64,000 nt of DNA from Dicyema japonicum. Taxonomy: Eukaryota > Dicyemida > Rhombozoa > Dicyemidae. This document shows positions 25,370 to 36,164 of this stretch, one piece after another. The DNA lies in the NCBI GenBank assembly GCA_011109175.1, contig RDEW01000006.1, forward strand, positions 483,668-547,667, given 5' to 3'. Below the pieces are notes generated by a model, which had not been told where the DNA came from, ran no database searches, and saw only the letters and a list, made by a program, of their open reading frames with translations. The position numbers and the translations under genes are program-made. How positions within the stretch are numbered: the first letter of the stretch is position 1; the number at the start of each line of letters is the position of its first letter.

Positions 25370-25910
25370 ATGGTTTGTGTCAATTAATTATTTTAGTCCA
25401 ATTTTTCACAGGAACGCATTGAAGGTGGTAGTACAGTATATTCTAGAAATCAAGTCAATATTCAATCTCTATGACACTTTGGGGGACGGGAAAATGGACC
25501 TGACTTTTGTCAAAGATGTTATCCACGTTTTAAAAATTAATCGAACCCTCGAAGAAATAAAGAAATGCACGGAGTCATTCGATGGAACCCGAATCTCCTT
25601 CGACGAATTCTTCCCAATTGTCAAATCGCTTTCAAAGAATGTACGTAAATGTGTCTCCCGTGATTTTATTGGTGTCTTTAAAATGTACGACATGGACAGT
25701 TCGGGGAAAATATCAATTGCAGAATTAAGGAGTTTGCTGACCTCACTCGGTGGAATGTTGATTTAACCCTGGCAGGTGAACCTCTCAGTTTGGATGAATT
25801 TGACGAACTCATTAAGCCATATTCTTCCTGTGGATACGTTGAGTACGAGAGTACGTTTTGTTAACATTTAAGAATTTGTCAAAGAAATATTGGCAGCCAC
25901 GACTGAGTAG
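25370..25910 (+). CDS. Myosin essential (alkali) light chain, EF-hand protein
   Basis: Predicted myosin lever-arm light chain. After splicing it reads MSNFSQERIEEIKSIFNLYD, then ISFDEFFPIVKSL, FKMYDMDSSGKISIAELRSL and GYVEYEKFVKEILAA, the spacing of a four-lobed calmodulin-like protein. Only the third loop (DMDSSGKISIAE) keeps a full set of calcium ligands; the second and fourth are degenerate, as in essential light chains. Four introns: 25373-25396 (24 nt, directly after the ATG), 25425-25446 (22 nt), 25750-25775 (26 nt), 25851-25872 (22 nt). The coding length is 447 nt, 148 aa, normal for the family. A divergent calmodulin or centrin is the alternative, but the IEEIKSIFNLYD and FDEFFPI spacing favours the myosin chain. 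Confidence 0.82.
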
Positions 25911-26129
25911 TTTAGGAAATATTAATTTGATGGGATTTTATCACTAATCTTAAATATTCTGTGTTCTCAGGTTGATGACTTTGTAGGCGGAGATTACTAT
26001 GTCCCGTATAATAAGTACCTTGCCAAGGAGCACGTGCGCGATAACACAGGCTTTATTAAAAACAGTGAGATTGATTCTAATTAAGGGAATGGTTGAGATA
26101 CTGGAGGAATAAGCTAGAAATCGATTTAA

Positions 26130-26225
26130 GAGGCTGGGACGTCGGGGTACACTAAGAAGCACGACTTATGTGAGGCCCAGTGGCTTGTCCAGTTGATCTC
26201 CTTTGTAACCGTGAGGGGTAATGCT
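26130..26225. repeat. Dispersed repeat F, copy 1
   Basis: Contains CCCAGTGGCTTGTCCAGTTG followed by ATCTCCTTTGTAACCGTGAG, shared with 31960-32030. It abuts the hAT relic on one side. Confidence 0.55.
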
Positions 26226-26329
26226 ACGTCGATTATTTTTTTAGCAAATGAAAAAAAAGTAAAATTAAAAATTATATAATTTTCATTTTTCGGCCAGCTT
26301 TCACCATATAACAACTCTTCCCGATTCGT

Positions 26330-26900
26330 TTTAAGTTCGTACCCCAAAAATTTGCTTTTTTTGCAAGGGTCGGAAACCCAACTTGCGAACCGCACCAAAA
26401 ACCTCCAAAGAATTTGAATCGTACAACATTTTCAGTGATGTAAATGCTTGCATTTCAATCAAATTATCTTTATCCTCATCTCTATCGCCCATCTCTATTT
26501 TAAGAAAATGGGTTAACAATCCAGGTATCCGAATCTTTAATATTTCCAATTGAAAAATATCCACCAAATGAAAGTTTAAGCCTTCAAGATGATTGTTGCT
26601 TTCTGTTTTAATAATTTTATCAAAAGTCGAGTTGGATTCAATAGCCATTTAATTAGTGTTCGAAAATAGGTAAAATTCCTCGAATGAAATTCACGATTTT
26701 GACACACTTATTTAAGACATCTTTTAACTTTATCTGCAAAGACTTCGATACAAGTGCATGCCGATGAAGGATCCGGATAGTAACTGTTACATCTGGAACA
26801 TGTTTTCTCAAAAGGGCTGCAAACCCCGACCTGTTCCCAACATAACAGGAAAACCGTCCGTGCAAATTGACCCTACAATTTCCAATGGAATATCATGTTC
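26330..26900 (-). pseudogene. hAT (ZBED-like) transposase relic
   Basis: Upstream part (26865-26653): HRHALVSKSLQIKLKDVLNK then CVKIVNFIRG, typical of the ZBED5-like hAT core. Downstream part (26648-26331): ILKIRIPGLLTHF, LIEMQAFTSLKMLYDSNSL and FGAVRKLGF, the region before the C-terminal hAT dimerisation domain. Stops and missing segments separate the parts, so it is a deleted relic. It differs from the relic at 1.0-1.4 kb in the part preserved. Confidence 0.78.
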
Positions 26901-27600
26901 ACCAAAAAAGTCTCAATTATATGGAAAACGTTTTTTTGCAGAGGCTTCCGGTTCGAGAGGTTTGGATCCAGAACTGTTTTTACCATTTCCAATGAACACG
27001 GTTAATAAGAGTCTCTGCAATATTATGTGGCTTCTTTGATTTCGTAACTTCATATGCTACCTTGAATGACGCCAAAAGTAACCTCTGAGAATGATGTTGA
27101 ATGCGCTTTGTAGATTACTTTCATGATGCTCTCCACGACTGATTTTTGAAGATAAACAAGTAAAGACAGAACCACCGTTAAAAAGAATCACGGAAGAAAG
27201 CTGGGGGTGAACAAAGTCGGCTACCTATTGGGCGACTCTCAATTAAAGAAATGAGCTGCTGTCTTCAAGATTAGGAGAATTTAGATATCCTGACTAAAGA
27301 ATTCTCATTTCAAAACAAATTCGCCCTTCTTTATAATCCATCATCTTTCTCTTAAAAATAAGCAACTGCAGCTTAGTAGTCATGCCCACTACCAACCAAA
27401 CAATTTAAGTCTTTCGGTAAGGGAGAAAGGTCGGGTCCGCCAGCTGCAGTTGTAGGCAGGTTTCTCAACGAGCAGGTGATCAACACGAAAACCTGGGATC
27501 GCCCGCTTCTTCCTGTTACGTTTTTGTTAACCACCGGTTCCTGGGGGTTAATGAATAAACAACCATGACAGCTACATAATTTAAGACTCATAAACAAAAA
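26901..27600. other. Intergenic, no supported gene
   Basis: No family-level signal in any frame. The last part probably carries the BUD13 3' UTR (minus strand). Confidence 0.4.
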
Positions 27601-28508
27601 TCACATATCATCAGTACGAATACGATAAGCCACAGCCTTAATGGCCACTCTGTCAGCCATATTCTGAAGGAATCTCCTCTCATAACCATTCGACCTGTCG
27701 ACCCCATCCCATCTAACTCCAGGCTCAATCCCATATCTGTTTTCATACCTCTGTCCAACCATCTTCGGTTTCTCCCCTTCCTCAGATCCTCCCATGAATT
27801 TCAGCATTGGATCTTCCTCAAGCATCCTCTTCTTCAGTTCCTTGTTCAAATCAGAATCTTCTATAGAACGGGCCAACGGTTTTCTGATCTCACGCCTATC
27901 AGATTTGTTTTCCTTGATTCTGTCGTCAAGTTGCTTAAGTCCCAACCCCCAGAGGGCGTATTTGTCCGCAATCTCGGCTTCCCTTTTCTTTTTCTCCTCT
28001 TCTTTGGCTCTTTCAACCTCCATGTCCTTCTTTTTCAGACTTTTCCGGTCACGGAAGATAACCTCCGTAGGTTTTTTGGACGGATCATCGTCAACCTCCT
28101 CTTTTACTCGCCTTAAAGGGGATATGTCATCGTCTCCAAACCGGCCCCTTTTCAATGGAGTTACCTCAGGCGCTGAATCTGATAAAACCTCTTCTTTTAC
28201 TAAAATAGGTTCCAGGAGATCGGATGTAGGAAACGTTTCAGTTCCAATGGTCTTCCAATAGTTTGAAGGAAATTCAATTTTGGGACCGATTTCGACTATT
28301 TGGGGGTCATCGTCATCACTGTCTGGTATATCATCCTCGATGAATGCGGGAGCTACGACTTCGTCTTCATCGTAAATTAAAAGTCTAGAGAATTGTAATT
28401 AAAATCATTACTTTGAATTATTTTTACGGACTTTTCTTTTTTCTTTGGCTTAGTCTCGTCTTTGCACATATATTTCTTTAAATACTCTTTTAGAGGAATT
28501 GACGACAT
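27601..28508 (-). CDS. BUD13: BUD13 homolog, RES-complex splicing factor
   Basis: Subunit of the RES (retention and splicing) complex of the activated spliceosome. The conserved end is clear: RYGIEPGVRWDGVDRSNGYE followed by RFLQNMADRVAIKAVAYRI, preceded by a charged helix (EVERAKEEEKKKREAEIAD). The N-terminus MSSIPLKEYLKKYM matches the family start. A 47-nt intron at 28385-28431, long for this window, joins the first exon to LLIYDEDEVVAPAF; without it the frame is closed. Product 286 aa, shorter than the human protein but near fungal lengths. It is noteworthy as a splicing factor in a genome of very small introns. Confidence 0.9.
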
Positions 28509-28849
28509 TATACCACAAGAACAATAATTTAAACTTGTATTATTGTAAAATTATTTTTGTTTAATTTTATTAATTCATAAAACTTCAAACTATTTTTTGA
28601 TTAAACCACTATGACCCCAGACCGACATAAGGGAAATCCTATCCACGTGGAAGAGACTCCTGAATAGCTCACCAGAAGGGACATGTGGTTATCTCGTATC
28701 TATGATGGTTTTTAAGGTATTTGTTCATGGTTTTATAGAAGGGATTGTTAGGCAGAGTGGCTCTATTTTAACCCGGTGGTAACTCTCGTCAAGATTAGTT
28801 GTGGATTCCTACACCGCTATTTATATGGTTGAAGGATTCTTTATAACTA

Positions 28850-29035
28850 TGTACCTTCTTCGTATCCTAAAAGGCGTTGTGTGATCCCCTTTTTCAGAAG
28901 ACGCCCAGTACTGACCGGTATCCAAAAGGAACCTTTCTACACCACTGGAGGAATTCCCACAATGACAGGTATGGATGGAAATGATGCCCGTAAAGATGTG
29001 TCTCACTCAGACTGTGGAACTTGATTAACTCGATA
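28850..29035 (+). repeat. SINE family B, body/tail fragment
   Basis: Aligned with 34090-34345: AGGCGTTGTGTGATCC, AGAAGACGCCCAGT, then a TTCCCACAATG block and TGTGTCTCACTCAGACTGTG. The tRNA-like head is missing. Confidence 0.65.
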
Positions 29036-29066
29036 TATCCAAGATTTTTAACTTAATAAATTTTAG

Positions 29067-29500
29067 CTAACGAAGATAACCTGACATGAGGAATTTGTTC
29101 TGGACGATGTGCCGGCGAAATCGACTTTTTCTCTTCCTACCATAATTAAAACCTTTTTTATAGTTTCTAATAAATCTGTCTTGTGAACGTGATACCATTG
29201 TTGCATAATTAAACAAAAGCTGAAGGGAGATGTATATAGGGTTTCCAACCAATAGCGTAACTAAAGTTTTAAGGGTAAAAAAAACGTTTTTTAAACTTTT
29301 CATTTTCAGTGCCTTCTCTGGAAACAAATATTTTTTCCATGCGCTCAATAAATTCTCAATTGGATTAAGAAATGCTAAGTAAGGAGTAACGAATGGAGGT
29401 TTGCTGTATCAATCAATTATTTAATGTCGTATAATGATAAATACGTGCATTATCAAAAATAAAGATCGGGACTTCAATTCCCTCTTCAACTGAAAATCAG
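29067..29500 (-). pseudogene. DDE transposase relic (Tc1/IS630-like DDE_3 type)
   Basis: Minus strand gives IFIFDNARIYHYTTL, a stop, then FVTPYLAFLNPIENLLSAWK and KYLFPEKALK. DNARIH, then PYSPFLNPIEN and WK are the second and third catalytic blocks (D and E) of IS630/Tc1/mariner-like DDE_3 transposases. A stop and at least one frame shift separate them, so it is inactive. Confidence 0.65.
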
Positions 29501-29669
29501 ACTCATTATGCGTTTTTAAATGTTCTTGTATCCAAAATTATATATTTTCTCTTATCCAATGAAAGTGTCACTATTAATCTGGAAAGTTACGTTAATGGTC
29601 GAGAAACCCTATAAAAATTGACAGGTTATTTATTTAAAAAAATAAAACATAAATAATTGCTTCTTTTTT

Positions 29670-30055
29670 TTGGGGGGGGGGGGACAATTTATTAACAAAA
29701 AAGATTTAAATATAAATAAAATCCCATTTTCACACGGAAAATCATTGGTCTGTGATGTAACTTATGTGGATATCTTCTCCACTTCGCTCCTTCTGAGATC
29801 TGCTCAGAATCCTGAATCTGCGGCCAACGCAGAAGAATTGGCCAAAAGTCATAAGTTTCCATTGGAGACCGATTCACACTAGTGACTATAGAAACGTCGG
29901 GAGCCTTAGGATCCCTCACTGAGGCCTTTCTGAAAGAAATATCAGGGAAACTAGCAAGCCGAAAAAAAACCCCGCGAATCGTTCTGGCAACGAATCGGGA
30001 TTGCCGTATTACGTGGAAACGTATACACAATCCTATCTGCAAAGGATTGATTACT
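29670..30055 (+). pseudogene. Retrotransposon C-terminal domain relic, copy 1
   Basis: Contains FSHGKSLVCDVTYVDIFSTS, matching FTSGRSLVWDATCIDTFSST at 42.4 kb, then a block near 29950-30040 that reads ASRKKTPRESFWQRIGIAVL plus RGN, matching a near-identical block at 46.11-46.23 kb. This motif pair (RPDG..L.PW..GR.LVWD...DT and RI.IA..RGN) is found after the RT domain of several invertebrate non-LTR elements, from memory. Frame breaks make it dead. A G10 run at 29671-29680 marks its start. Confidence 0.6.
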
Positions 30056-30140
30056 TAAATCTTTTCTGTTAATAAATTGTTTTCCCCTAAAACATAATTA
30101 ATAAAATAAATAATTAACAGGTTAGTTTGGTTAAGCATAG

Positions 30141-31892
30141 CTACTCTTGTGGTTCGACAAAGTCCTCGAACTCCTCTTTGCAGTAATCCAAATAATTATA
30201 TATTTCTTTGATTCTTTCCCTATTTCTTATGATCTCCTCTTCATTAAGTTTCGTTAGAACATCTTCGAACCACGTGTTTGTGTTTTTCATGATGTAGTCT
30301 TCGAATGAGTCAATTTTCAAGATATGTTGGTCATTCGAGGCCATGGCACTGCTCGTCATAGTATCCTTATCCACAAACACCTTTCTGTCCATTTCAACAT
30401 TATACCGTTTTGATGCTCTCGGCCACTTCTTCGCTCAACTCATTTTTTAAGTATTTTTCCAAAACCGTGAGACCTGTCTCAATTATATTCTCATTGTAGG
30501 ATCCCTGGATCTCCCTGAGTTGGCGCAAATAACCCCGGATTTTTTCAAAGAAGAAATTGATGTTTTCCCGTACATTCAACTCAAACTCCCTGGTGGCGTC
30601 CTAAACATGATTCAATCGAGTTACCTCTATTTGTTCCGTCAGTCTCACTTCTATAATGAACAGATTGTCTTGAAAGTCATCCACCAAGACTAAATATTTC
30701 TCAAACAGCCCATTTCTCCCTGTAATGTCCATGTTTTCATCCAATAAGGACATCATTTGCTGTTTGGCCCCCTCAAAGGACTTAATAATCTCTATTCCCT
30801 CGAGTCTTGTCTGTCCTTTGACTTCTTCCAAGCATTTTCTGAAGTTAGTTACCTCGTTCATTCTGTTGGTCGATTCAGCCAGAGCAAGTCCACAAATTTC
30901 CTCCACAACCGAATTTACATTCGCTTGAAAACAGAAGTAACCACCAAACGGTACTTTAAATAGATTTCCTCCAGAAATGATATCCCCCGGAATATATTCC
31001 CTTCCACATCCTCAGCGAACATGTCCTCGATCAACTTGCCACCGAAAATAACATCAATGTATGCTTCCTGTTATTCTTAAACTCAAGTACTTTATTAATT
31101 CTGTCCTGATCCTCGGATTGGTTAGCAACCTGATCCATCTGTCTCTGAGTTTGCACGTTGGCCTCGATTTCTTCGACAAGAATGCAGTACTTCTCCTTTC
31201 CTTCAATTCTCTGTCGGGTAATATTATTATTCTACATTTTCCGCAGTGATCATTCTATAATCCAAGTAACGCACTTGGGGGAGAATCGCGGCAACGGCGA
31301 GTTTGTATTCCTCCTTTTGAGCGATTGGGTTGTTCGATAAAATCAAAGTTTTTAGATTTGTGTGTCTTTGGAGATATATAAGCTACATGTGAGGAAATTA
31401 CAACCTGGTTGATGTCCCCCACATTGTTGTCCCCTAAGGAAAAAATAGTGAGCTCAGATAATGTATCCATGTTGTTGATCTCTGTAATTCTGTTTGAAAA
31501 AAGGCTGAGAATCTCTAGTTTCGTGAGTTTGTCCAATCCTTCAATGATTTCAATATTGTTAAACGACAAATCTGCATCACAACAACCCCCACCCAATTTT
31601 TTAAGATTAACAAGTCTGTCTAGTCCGTTGATCTTTTCAATGACATTATTATCCAGTTGTAGGACTTCAAGGCCAGTAAAGTGATCAAGGTTATCTACCT
31701 TCAGTATATCTGTGTGAGGTAAATATACACACTTTTGAACTCCAAACTTATTGTTATGATACACGAATAGTCGAGATCCTCAGAGTTTTTGATTTTTTTG
31801 AGCATCCCTGTCGGGCCTCCCTCTTCAATAGCCTCAAACAGCATTGATTCGTCAATTACAGATGGCTCGATTGCGTCGTAAAGTCGACTCAT
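30141..31892 (-). CDS. DRC3: Dynein regulatory complex subunit 3 (LRRC48)
   Basis: Leucine-rich-repeat subunit of the nexin-dynein regulatory complex that links ciliary doublets and tunes dynein. N-terminus MSRLYDAIEPSVID matches the family start. The repeats LEVLQLDNNVIEKINGLDRL, LSFNNIEIIEGL and LSLFSNRITEINNMDTL follow, then a coiled-coil middle and the conserved end VFVDKDTMTSSAMASND, HILKIDSFEDYI and NRERIKEIYNYLDYCKEEFE. Introns at 31710-31732 (23 nt) and 31572-31592 (21 nt) restore KNILKVDNLDHF and LKKLDLSFNNI; the 21-nt one has no stop and keeps frame if retained. Total span fits about 520 aa. Works with the same axoneme as the dynein at 4.5-18.8 kb. Confidence 0.93.
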
Positions 31893-31944
31893 TGGTTGTT
31901 ATGGCTTTAATTTTTCCATAGCATTCATTTAAATTATAATGGGC

Positions 31945-32030
31945 AACCCGGCTATAATCAGAAACCAAGAGTCCATGAAACCCAGTGGCTTCTCCAGTTG
32001 ATCTCTTTTGGTATCGTGAGAGACAACTGT
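31945..32030. repeat. Dispersed repeat F, copy 2
   Basis: Contains CCCAGTGGCTTCTCCAGTTG followed by ATCTCTTTTGGTATCGTGAG; pairs with 26130-26225. Confidence 0.55.
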
Positions 32031-32144
32031 GTTCTAGTGTAAATAATAATAATTTAATAGATTTTTTTGTCTAAATAAATTAATTAAAAAAATAATAATT
32101 TGTCAAAATATGATTTTCATGAAAAAGTAGGTTTCATCTCATAT

Positions 32145-32400
32145 AGTGCCGGATGCTTTCGCTTTAGTCCTGCCTGATTTATCTGCGAGTTCGATTCCCT
32201 CACTGCTACTTACCTAGTCTAAGGATTCCGTTCTGCTAAAAATCTGAGAGGCTCAGGAGACAGGCATCCAAAGAGATCTTTCTCTTTCCTATTTCAGTGG
32301 AGAGCTTCCAACAATGTGAATATGAATTGATGATTGGAAGACAGGTCTTTTAATCCACCCGTTTTGAGGAGGTTTAGAGATAACTAACTCCGAAGTTTAT
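32145..32400 (+). repeat. tRNA-derived SINE, family B, most complete copy
   Basis: Head with a good B box (GAGTTCGATTCCCTCACTGC), then CTACTTACCTAGTCTAAGG, and a body with CCAAAGAGATCTTTCTC and CAACAATGTGAATATG. The head matches 21.5 and 38.5 kb, and the body matches 28.9 and 34.2 kb, linking all five copies into one family of about 250-300 bp. Confidence 0.75.
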
Positions 32401-32469
32401 GGTCCCTAGCCTTCTACCTTAGTATTACCACGTGGATTCAAATTACATTAAGACGTGAATACCAGTTTA

Positions 32470-33862
32470 TTAGAAACAATAATTAACCAAAGGCAGACAT
32501 AAATTATAAAATGTTGGCTTACTAAAGAAATCTACCCCCTTCCATGAACAATATTCACGCTAGACAATCAATATTACAATTCACATATTTAATGGAGTCT
32601 ACAAAGTGAGGATCCACCACAAGAAGTCGTGACTTTCCCAAATCAACCCCAACTATAGTATGGGCCAAGCTACTCCCACCCATAGTAACCAACACCTCAA
32701 ACCAATCATAACGGGAGATCCATTCTCATTAAAATGAGCAAATATTGATTTGAGGACATTCTTGATCTCCTTCCCCTTGGCCACGTGCACTATTTTATAA
32801 TCAACCTTTAATATTTGAGCAACAAATACGTTGAAGTAATATTTTAGACAAAACCCAACTTCCGTGGATCCAATCCACTCCCGACTGCCAGCAAACTCAG
32901 ATTTCTTGTCTCCCAACTTAACCAGCGTCTATTATTTAAAATCTCTAGTACTCGCTGAATATCCTTGATGGAAGGAATCTTGGGGAACCAGCCATATCCC
33001 TGCAGGACAAACCACGACATTATAGTTTGCAAGGATCTGTAGGCACACCCCCACCCAACATCCTCCTCCCCTCCGCAGTTGTAGTGCCAGTACTCAAAGT
33101 CTCCGCGAACTCCGCGGATAGAAGGCCCATTTAGGGAAAAATCAACATGAGGGGAGATGGGAACTGAGGAAGTCGTAATGAGTGAGTTTCCTCTTCTAAA
33201 AACCGGTATATCATCAGAAAGGGAATATTTTTTACGGAGAGTTTCTCTAACAGACCCTTTAAATAACCCACGTGACTCACTGTAGTATTTGTCATCCTCT
33301 TCAATCTCTTCTGTGTAGCAAATAGAAACGACTTGGTCATTGATGATGAAAAAACAGAATTTCGGAGTCACAAGTGAACCTTCCTCTAAATATTTCTGAA
33401 TAATATGGTTGGCTTCGTCCACTTTCAGGTTCAAACTGTCCAAACACGTGGATAAAAGGCATTCGAGGGATTGTTCTTGTGAAATCATTGCCAGCAATAT
33501 TATATTTAAAGGAAGTGAGTCTTAAAATGATGATAATATAACTCTTAGACTCTCCTGTTGGAGGATTTTCACTCTGGGAGACCAACGTGGCTTCGATATA
33601 TGGCTAGGAGTATGATTTGGCGGTTACAATTCTGTTTCTTAATTTTTTTATTTTCTTAGTCGCTGATATTGAGAGTAATTCAAGAATGGTGGTTTCTGAC
33701 AAGTTCACCTCGCAGTCGATTAAATTCAGCACGATTTGTGAGTTTTTGATTACTTCCTTGACTTTGGCGATTTCTCTTTGAAGTTCTAAGGGTTACAGTG
33801 AACTTACCTTCATTTGTAACAAAGTCCAAAATGAAATTGCACGAAACCAGCAAATATGGCAT
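32470..33862 (-). CDS. UFSP2: UFM1-specific cysteine protease
   Basis: Processes the ubiquitin-like modifier UFM1 and removes it from targets (family knowledge). Catalytic parts are intact: cysteine box EDVGWGCAYRSLQT, helix SREWIGSTEVGF, SSLAHTIVGVD and the Asp-Pro-His motif VVDPHF, ending YCSWKGVDFFSKPTFYNLCL. Six introns of 22-25 nt (two of 23 nt in the catalytic domain) must be removed; this gives 1254 nt, 417 aa, close to animal UFSP2 and longer than UFSP1, which lacks the N-terminal domain. ATG 33862 (MPYLLVSCNFILDF) is supported by frame continuity through three introns. Removing the 23-nt intron turns a dead frame into VMIGLSSLAHTIVGV, a strong sign that the introns are real. Confidence 0.9.
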
Positions 33863-34089
33863 TTTAATTTAAATTAAAATTATTTTCACATTTTTAATTT
33901 TTGAATAAAATCTTAAAGGTGCCTTTACATCGTGCAAAAGATAATTATAAATTCTGTTATCTGATTGATGCAAGCTCGAGATGAGACGTTTTTGATATAC
34001 GGTGGGTTTCTATGGAGGAATATAGACGCAGGATGGTGCGACTGGGATCACCTAATAGTTTTCTTGATCTTTTCTTGTCTTTCTTTCAG

Positions 34090-34345
34090 GGGGACCCCAT
34101 GTTCCTTAAATAAAAAAATTCCTAGGATTCCTTTTTGCTCTGTGACTTCTTCAAATACTAAGAGGCGTTATATGATCCACTCTTTAAGAAGACGCCCAAT
34201 GCTTGTTCGGCTTACTAAAAGGATCTCGCTTTTCCCTACTCCACTGAAAGGATTCCCACAATGGTGGACATGGATTGACTTGGAAAGGATACGTCACACT
34301 CTGACCACGGGAACTGGATATACCTTAATTAGACGTTAATTAATT
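34090..34345 (+). repeat. SINE family B, body copy
   Basis: GAGGCGTTATATGATCCACT, AAGAAGACGCCCAATGCTTG, AAAAGGATCTCGC and TTCCCACAATGGTGGACATG line up with 28.85-29.03 kb, and with the reverse complement of 38.29-38.45 kb. The open frame at 33965-34339 lies in it and is not a gene. Confidence 0.7.
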
Positions 34346-34346
34346 C

Positions 34347-34649
34347 TTAACCTCTTTTCGGTACATCCCGGGTTATTAAATAAATATACCCCCAACTTAT
34401 TATATTATCTAATAACCAATTAGGCCACAAGACCCCCTTCAATTTCCCTGCAGCACTAGATTCAAGTGAGTGATCTATGGGAGTGTCTGGTTCATAGGTT
34501 TCCTTCACATGAACGGACAGGGTATAAATTATGGCCTTATTTCCCTGAAGGATGAATTGTGACGTAACTATCACACGCATTGTATATGTCATACCATCAC
34601 GGATCACTATCCTTTTTCCCCACAGATGATACAAAGACTCCTGAAACAT
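34347..34649 (-). CDS. Unidentified small open frame (100 aa)
   Basis: Starts at ATG 34649 and runs LYHLWGKRIVIRDGMTYTMR, then VTSQFILQGNKAIIYTLSVH, ending in VPKRG. Strand-rich pattern with no stop for 100 codons in an AT-rich background suggests a real exon; an upstream ATG in another frame (MSKKGR, about 34672) could join through a very short intron. No family recognised. Could be part of a diverged gene or chance. Confidence 0.35.
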   Translation of the reverse strand: MFQESLYHLWGKRIVIRDGMTYTMRVIVTSQFILQGNKAIIYTLSVHVKETYEPDTPIDHSLESSAAGKLKGVLWPNWLLDNIISWGYIYLITRDVPKRG

Positions 34650-34937
34650 GGGAGACTCTCCCTTTTTTCGACATGTCTTAAGTCACGTTAGATTAAAATG
34701 ATGTTCGACAATTGTGATAGTATGCTCTCCCAGACTTATCTCGAATAGACGACAGAAATATCGGATTCGGGGAGACATGGTTAGCTTAGGCCTTCGACCT
34801 TAACAAAACCAATTTAAGCTTTAGCATTCTATCATCAGTCCAACAATTTATAGCCATGACTACCAATTTACTTGTGAATAAGATATCTTTGACTTGAGTA
34901 AAGGAGGAATTGTATTTTTCAAAAAATTATCATCATT

Positions 34938-35095
34938 TGTCCGGATGGCGCAGTGTAACGAGGTCGGGGAAAAGCCTGATGGTCCCCTAGCTCGATTCTC
35001 GCTGCTGTACATTCCGGCTGAAAGTTCCACGCATCTACGATTTTTGGTGAGGTGGTGACGTGCCTCGTTTCTTCTCTGTACAATGGGTAAGAAAA
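34938..35095 (+). repeat. tRNA-like SINE family A sequence at the 5' end of a LINE copy
   Basis: GGATGGCGCAGTGTAACGAG (A box TGGCGCAGTG), AGCTCGATTCTCG (B box-like), then CATTCCGGCTGAAAGTTCCA and GAGGTGGTGACG. It is collinear with 20700-20865 and runs directly into the endonuclease start of the LINE derivative at 35.1 kb. Confidence 0.7.
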
Positions 35096-36015
35096 ATGTC
35101 TAAAAAGCAGAAGATACAAGAAAATATGCTTTCCCCAGAGCTTCTTACGTTTAATGCTAGAGAATATCTAAGCCTCAGTCAAGAAATACTCTCTGTGATG
35201 ACCTAGAAAGATACAACGTTTCTATTGGCTGTATACAAGATACGGAAATTACTATCTCGATGAAAACCATTGAAAATATCGACTAATATGCCTACCCAGT
35301 GACTCAATACACTATGGTCTTGGATTTGCCATTCACAGAAAAGTATCATCTGACACCAGTCGCATTTGTCGGGTGAAGACAGGATCTGTGTAATACAGAT
35401 CCGTCTGAACAACCAATGTTCTCCTAAAAATAAAATAACAATTATAAATGTATATGCACCACACTGTAGAAGAGTGGCAAAAAACCCGACCGAACTGGAT
35501 GAATTCTACTCAGCATTATCAAAGCCGTATAATGAATATGAGTCGTCCTCACTTATATTCATTGGAGAGGCTAGACTCGTTTCACAGGAATCATATAAGA
35601 ATCATAACTGGAATGTCCTGGCCATCCAAGATCTTGCGGAGAGGACAGTACAATAAGTGTGATTGTACACCATTAAGTCTCGAGATCATTAGCTCTCGTT
35701 GGAGACATTTTAAACACGTCCTGAGGTTGGACCCGACACTCCCCCCGAATACCGCCATGGAAGATTACTCCTCCTCCCTTGTAAAAAGCTTTCGAGGAAG
35801 ACCGAGAATAACACTCCCGGTCGTTTTACAAAACGATCTGAAAGCCGTACAGAAAGCATTGGAATCTGGCGACAACTTGGACACACTGAGGGATCTGGCT
35901 AAGAACAGAAAAGCCTGGAAGAAACTAACTCTTTCTCTTATATTTTTTGCTGCACATGTGGTGCTATAAATATTATGGCTCTCGTGAAAGTGGTAATAAT
36001 AATATTGATTTTGTT
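35096..36015 (+). mobile_element. Internally deleted LINE derivative, copy 1
   Basis: Carries the start of the AP-endonuclease domain (LTFNARE near 35146; frame-shifted DLERYNVSIGCIQDTE; YGLGFAIHRKV; IINVYAPHCRRVAKNPTELD) and then, near 35560, jumps directly to the element's C-terminus (RLDSFHRNHIRIITGMSWPS, SSRWRHFKHVLRL, SFRGRPRITLPVVLQNDL). The rest of the endonuclease and the whole reverse transcriptase are missing, about 2 kb relative to the element at 59.6-62.7 kb. It ends with a TAATAATAATATT tail at about 35995. It cannot encode a polymerase. Confidence 0.82.
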
Positions 36016-36164
36016 GCTGGAAATTAGCGGTCATCTATTAGACAAGAACCGAAGATGATGCTATTTCGTGCCAGCAGTTAGCTGGTCGATTAAAAATTGG
36101 TATAAACGCTATTTAATATTTTTATCATTAGCCCAAGAACACCAACATTTAATTACTAAATTAA

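Noticed and set aside
32653-32916. A separate small gene downstream of UFSP2
   Set aside because: It is the second part of the UFSP2 protease domain, reached through a 23-nt intron.
33965-34339. A 124-codon plus-strand gene
   Set aside because: It lies within a SINE family B copy and shows no protein family.
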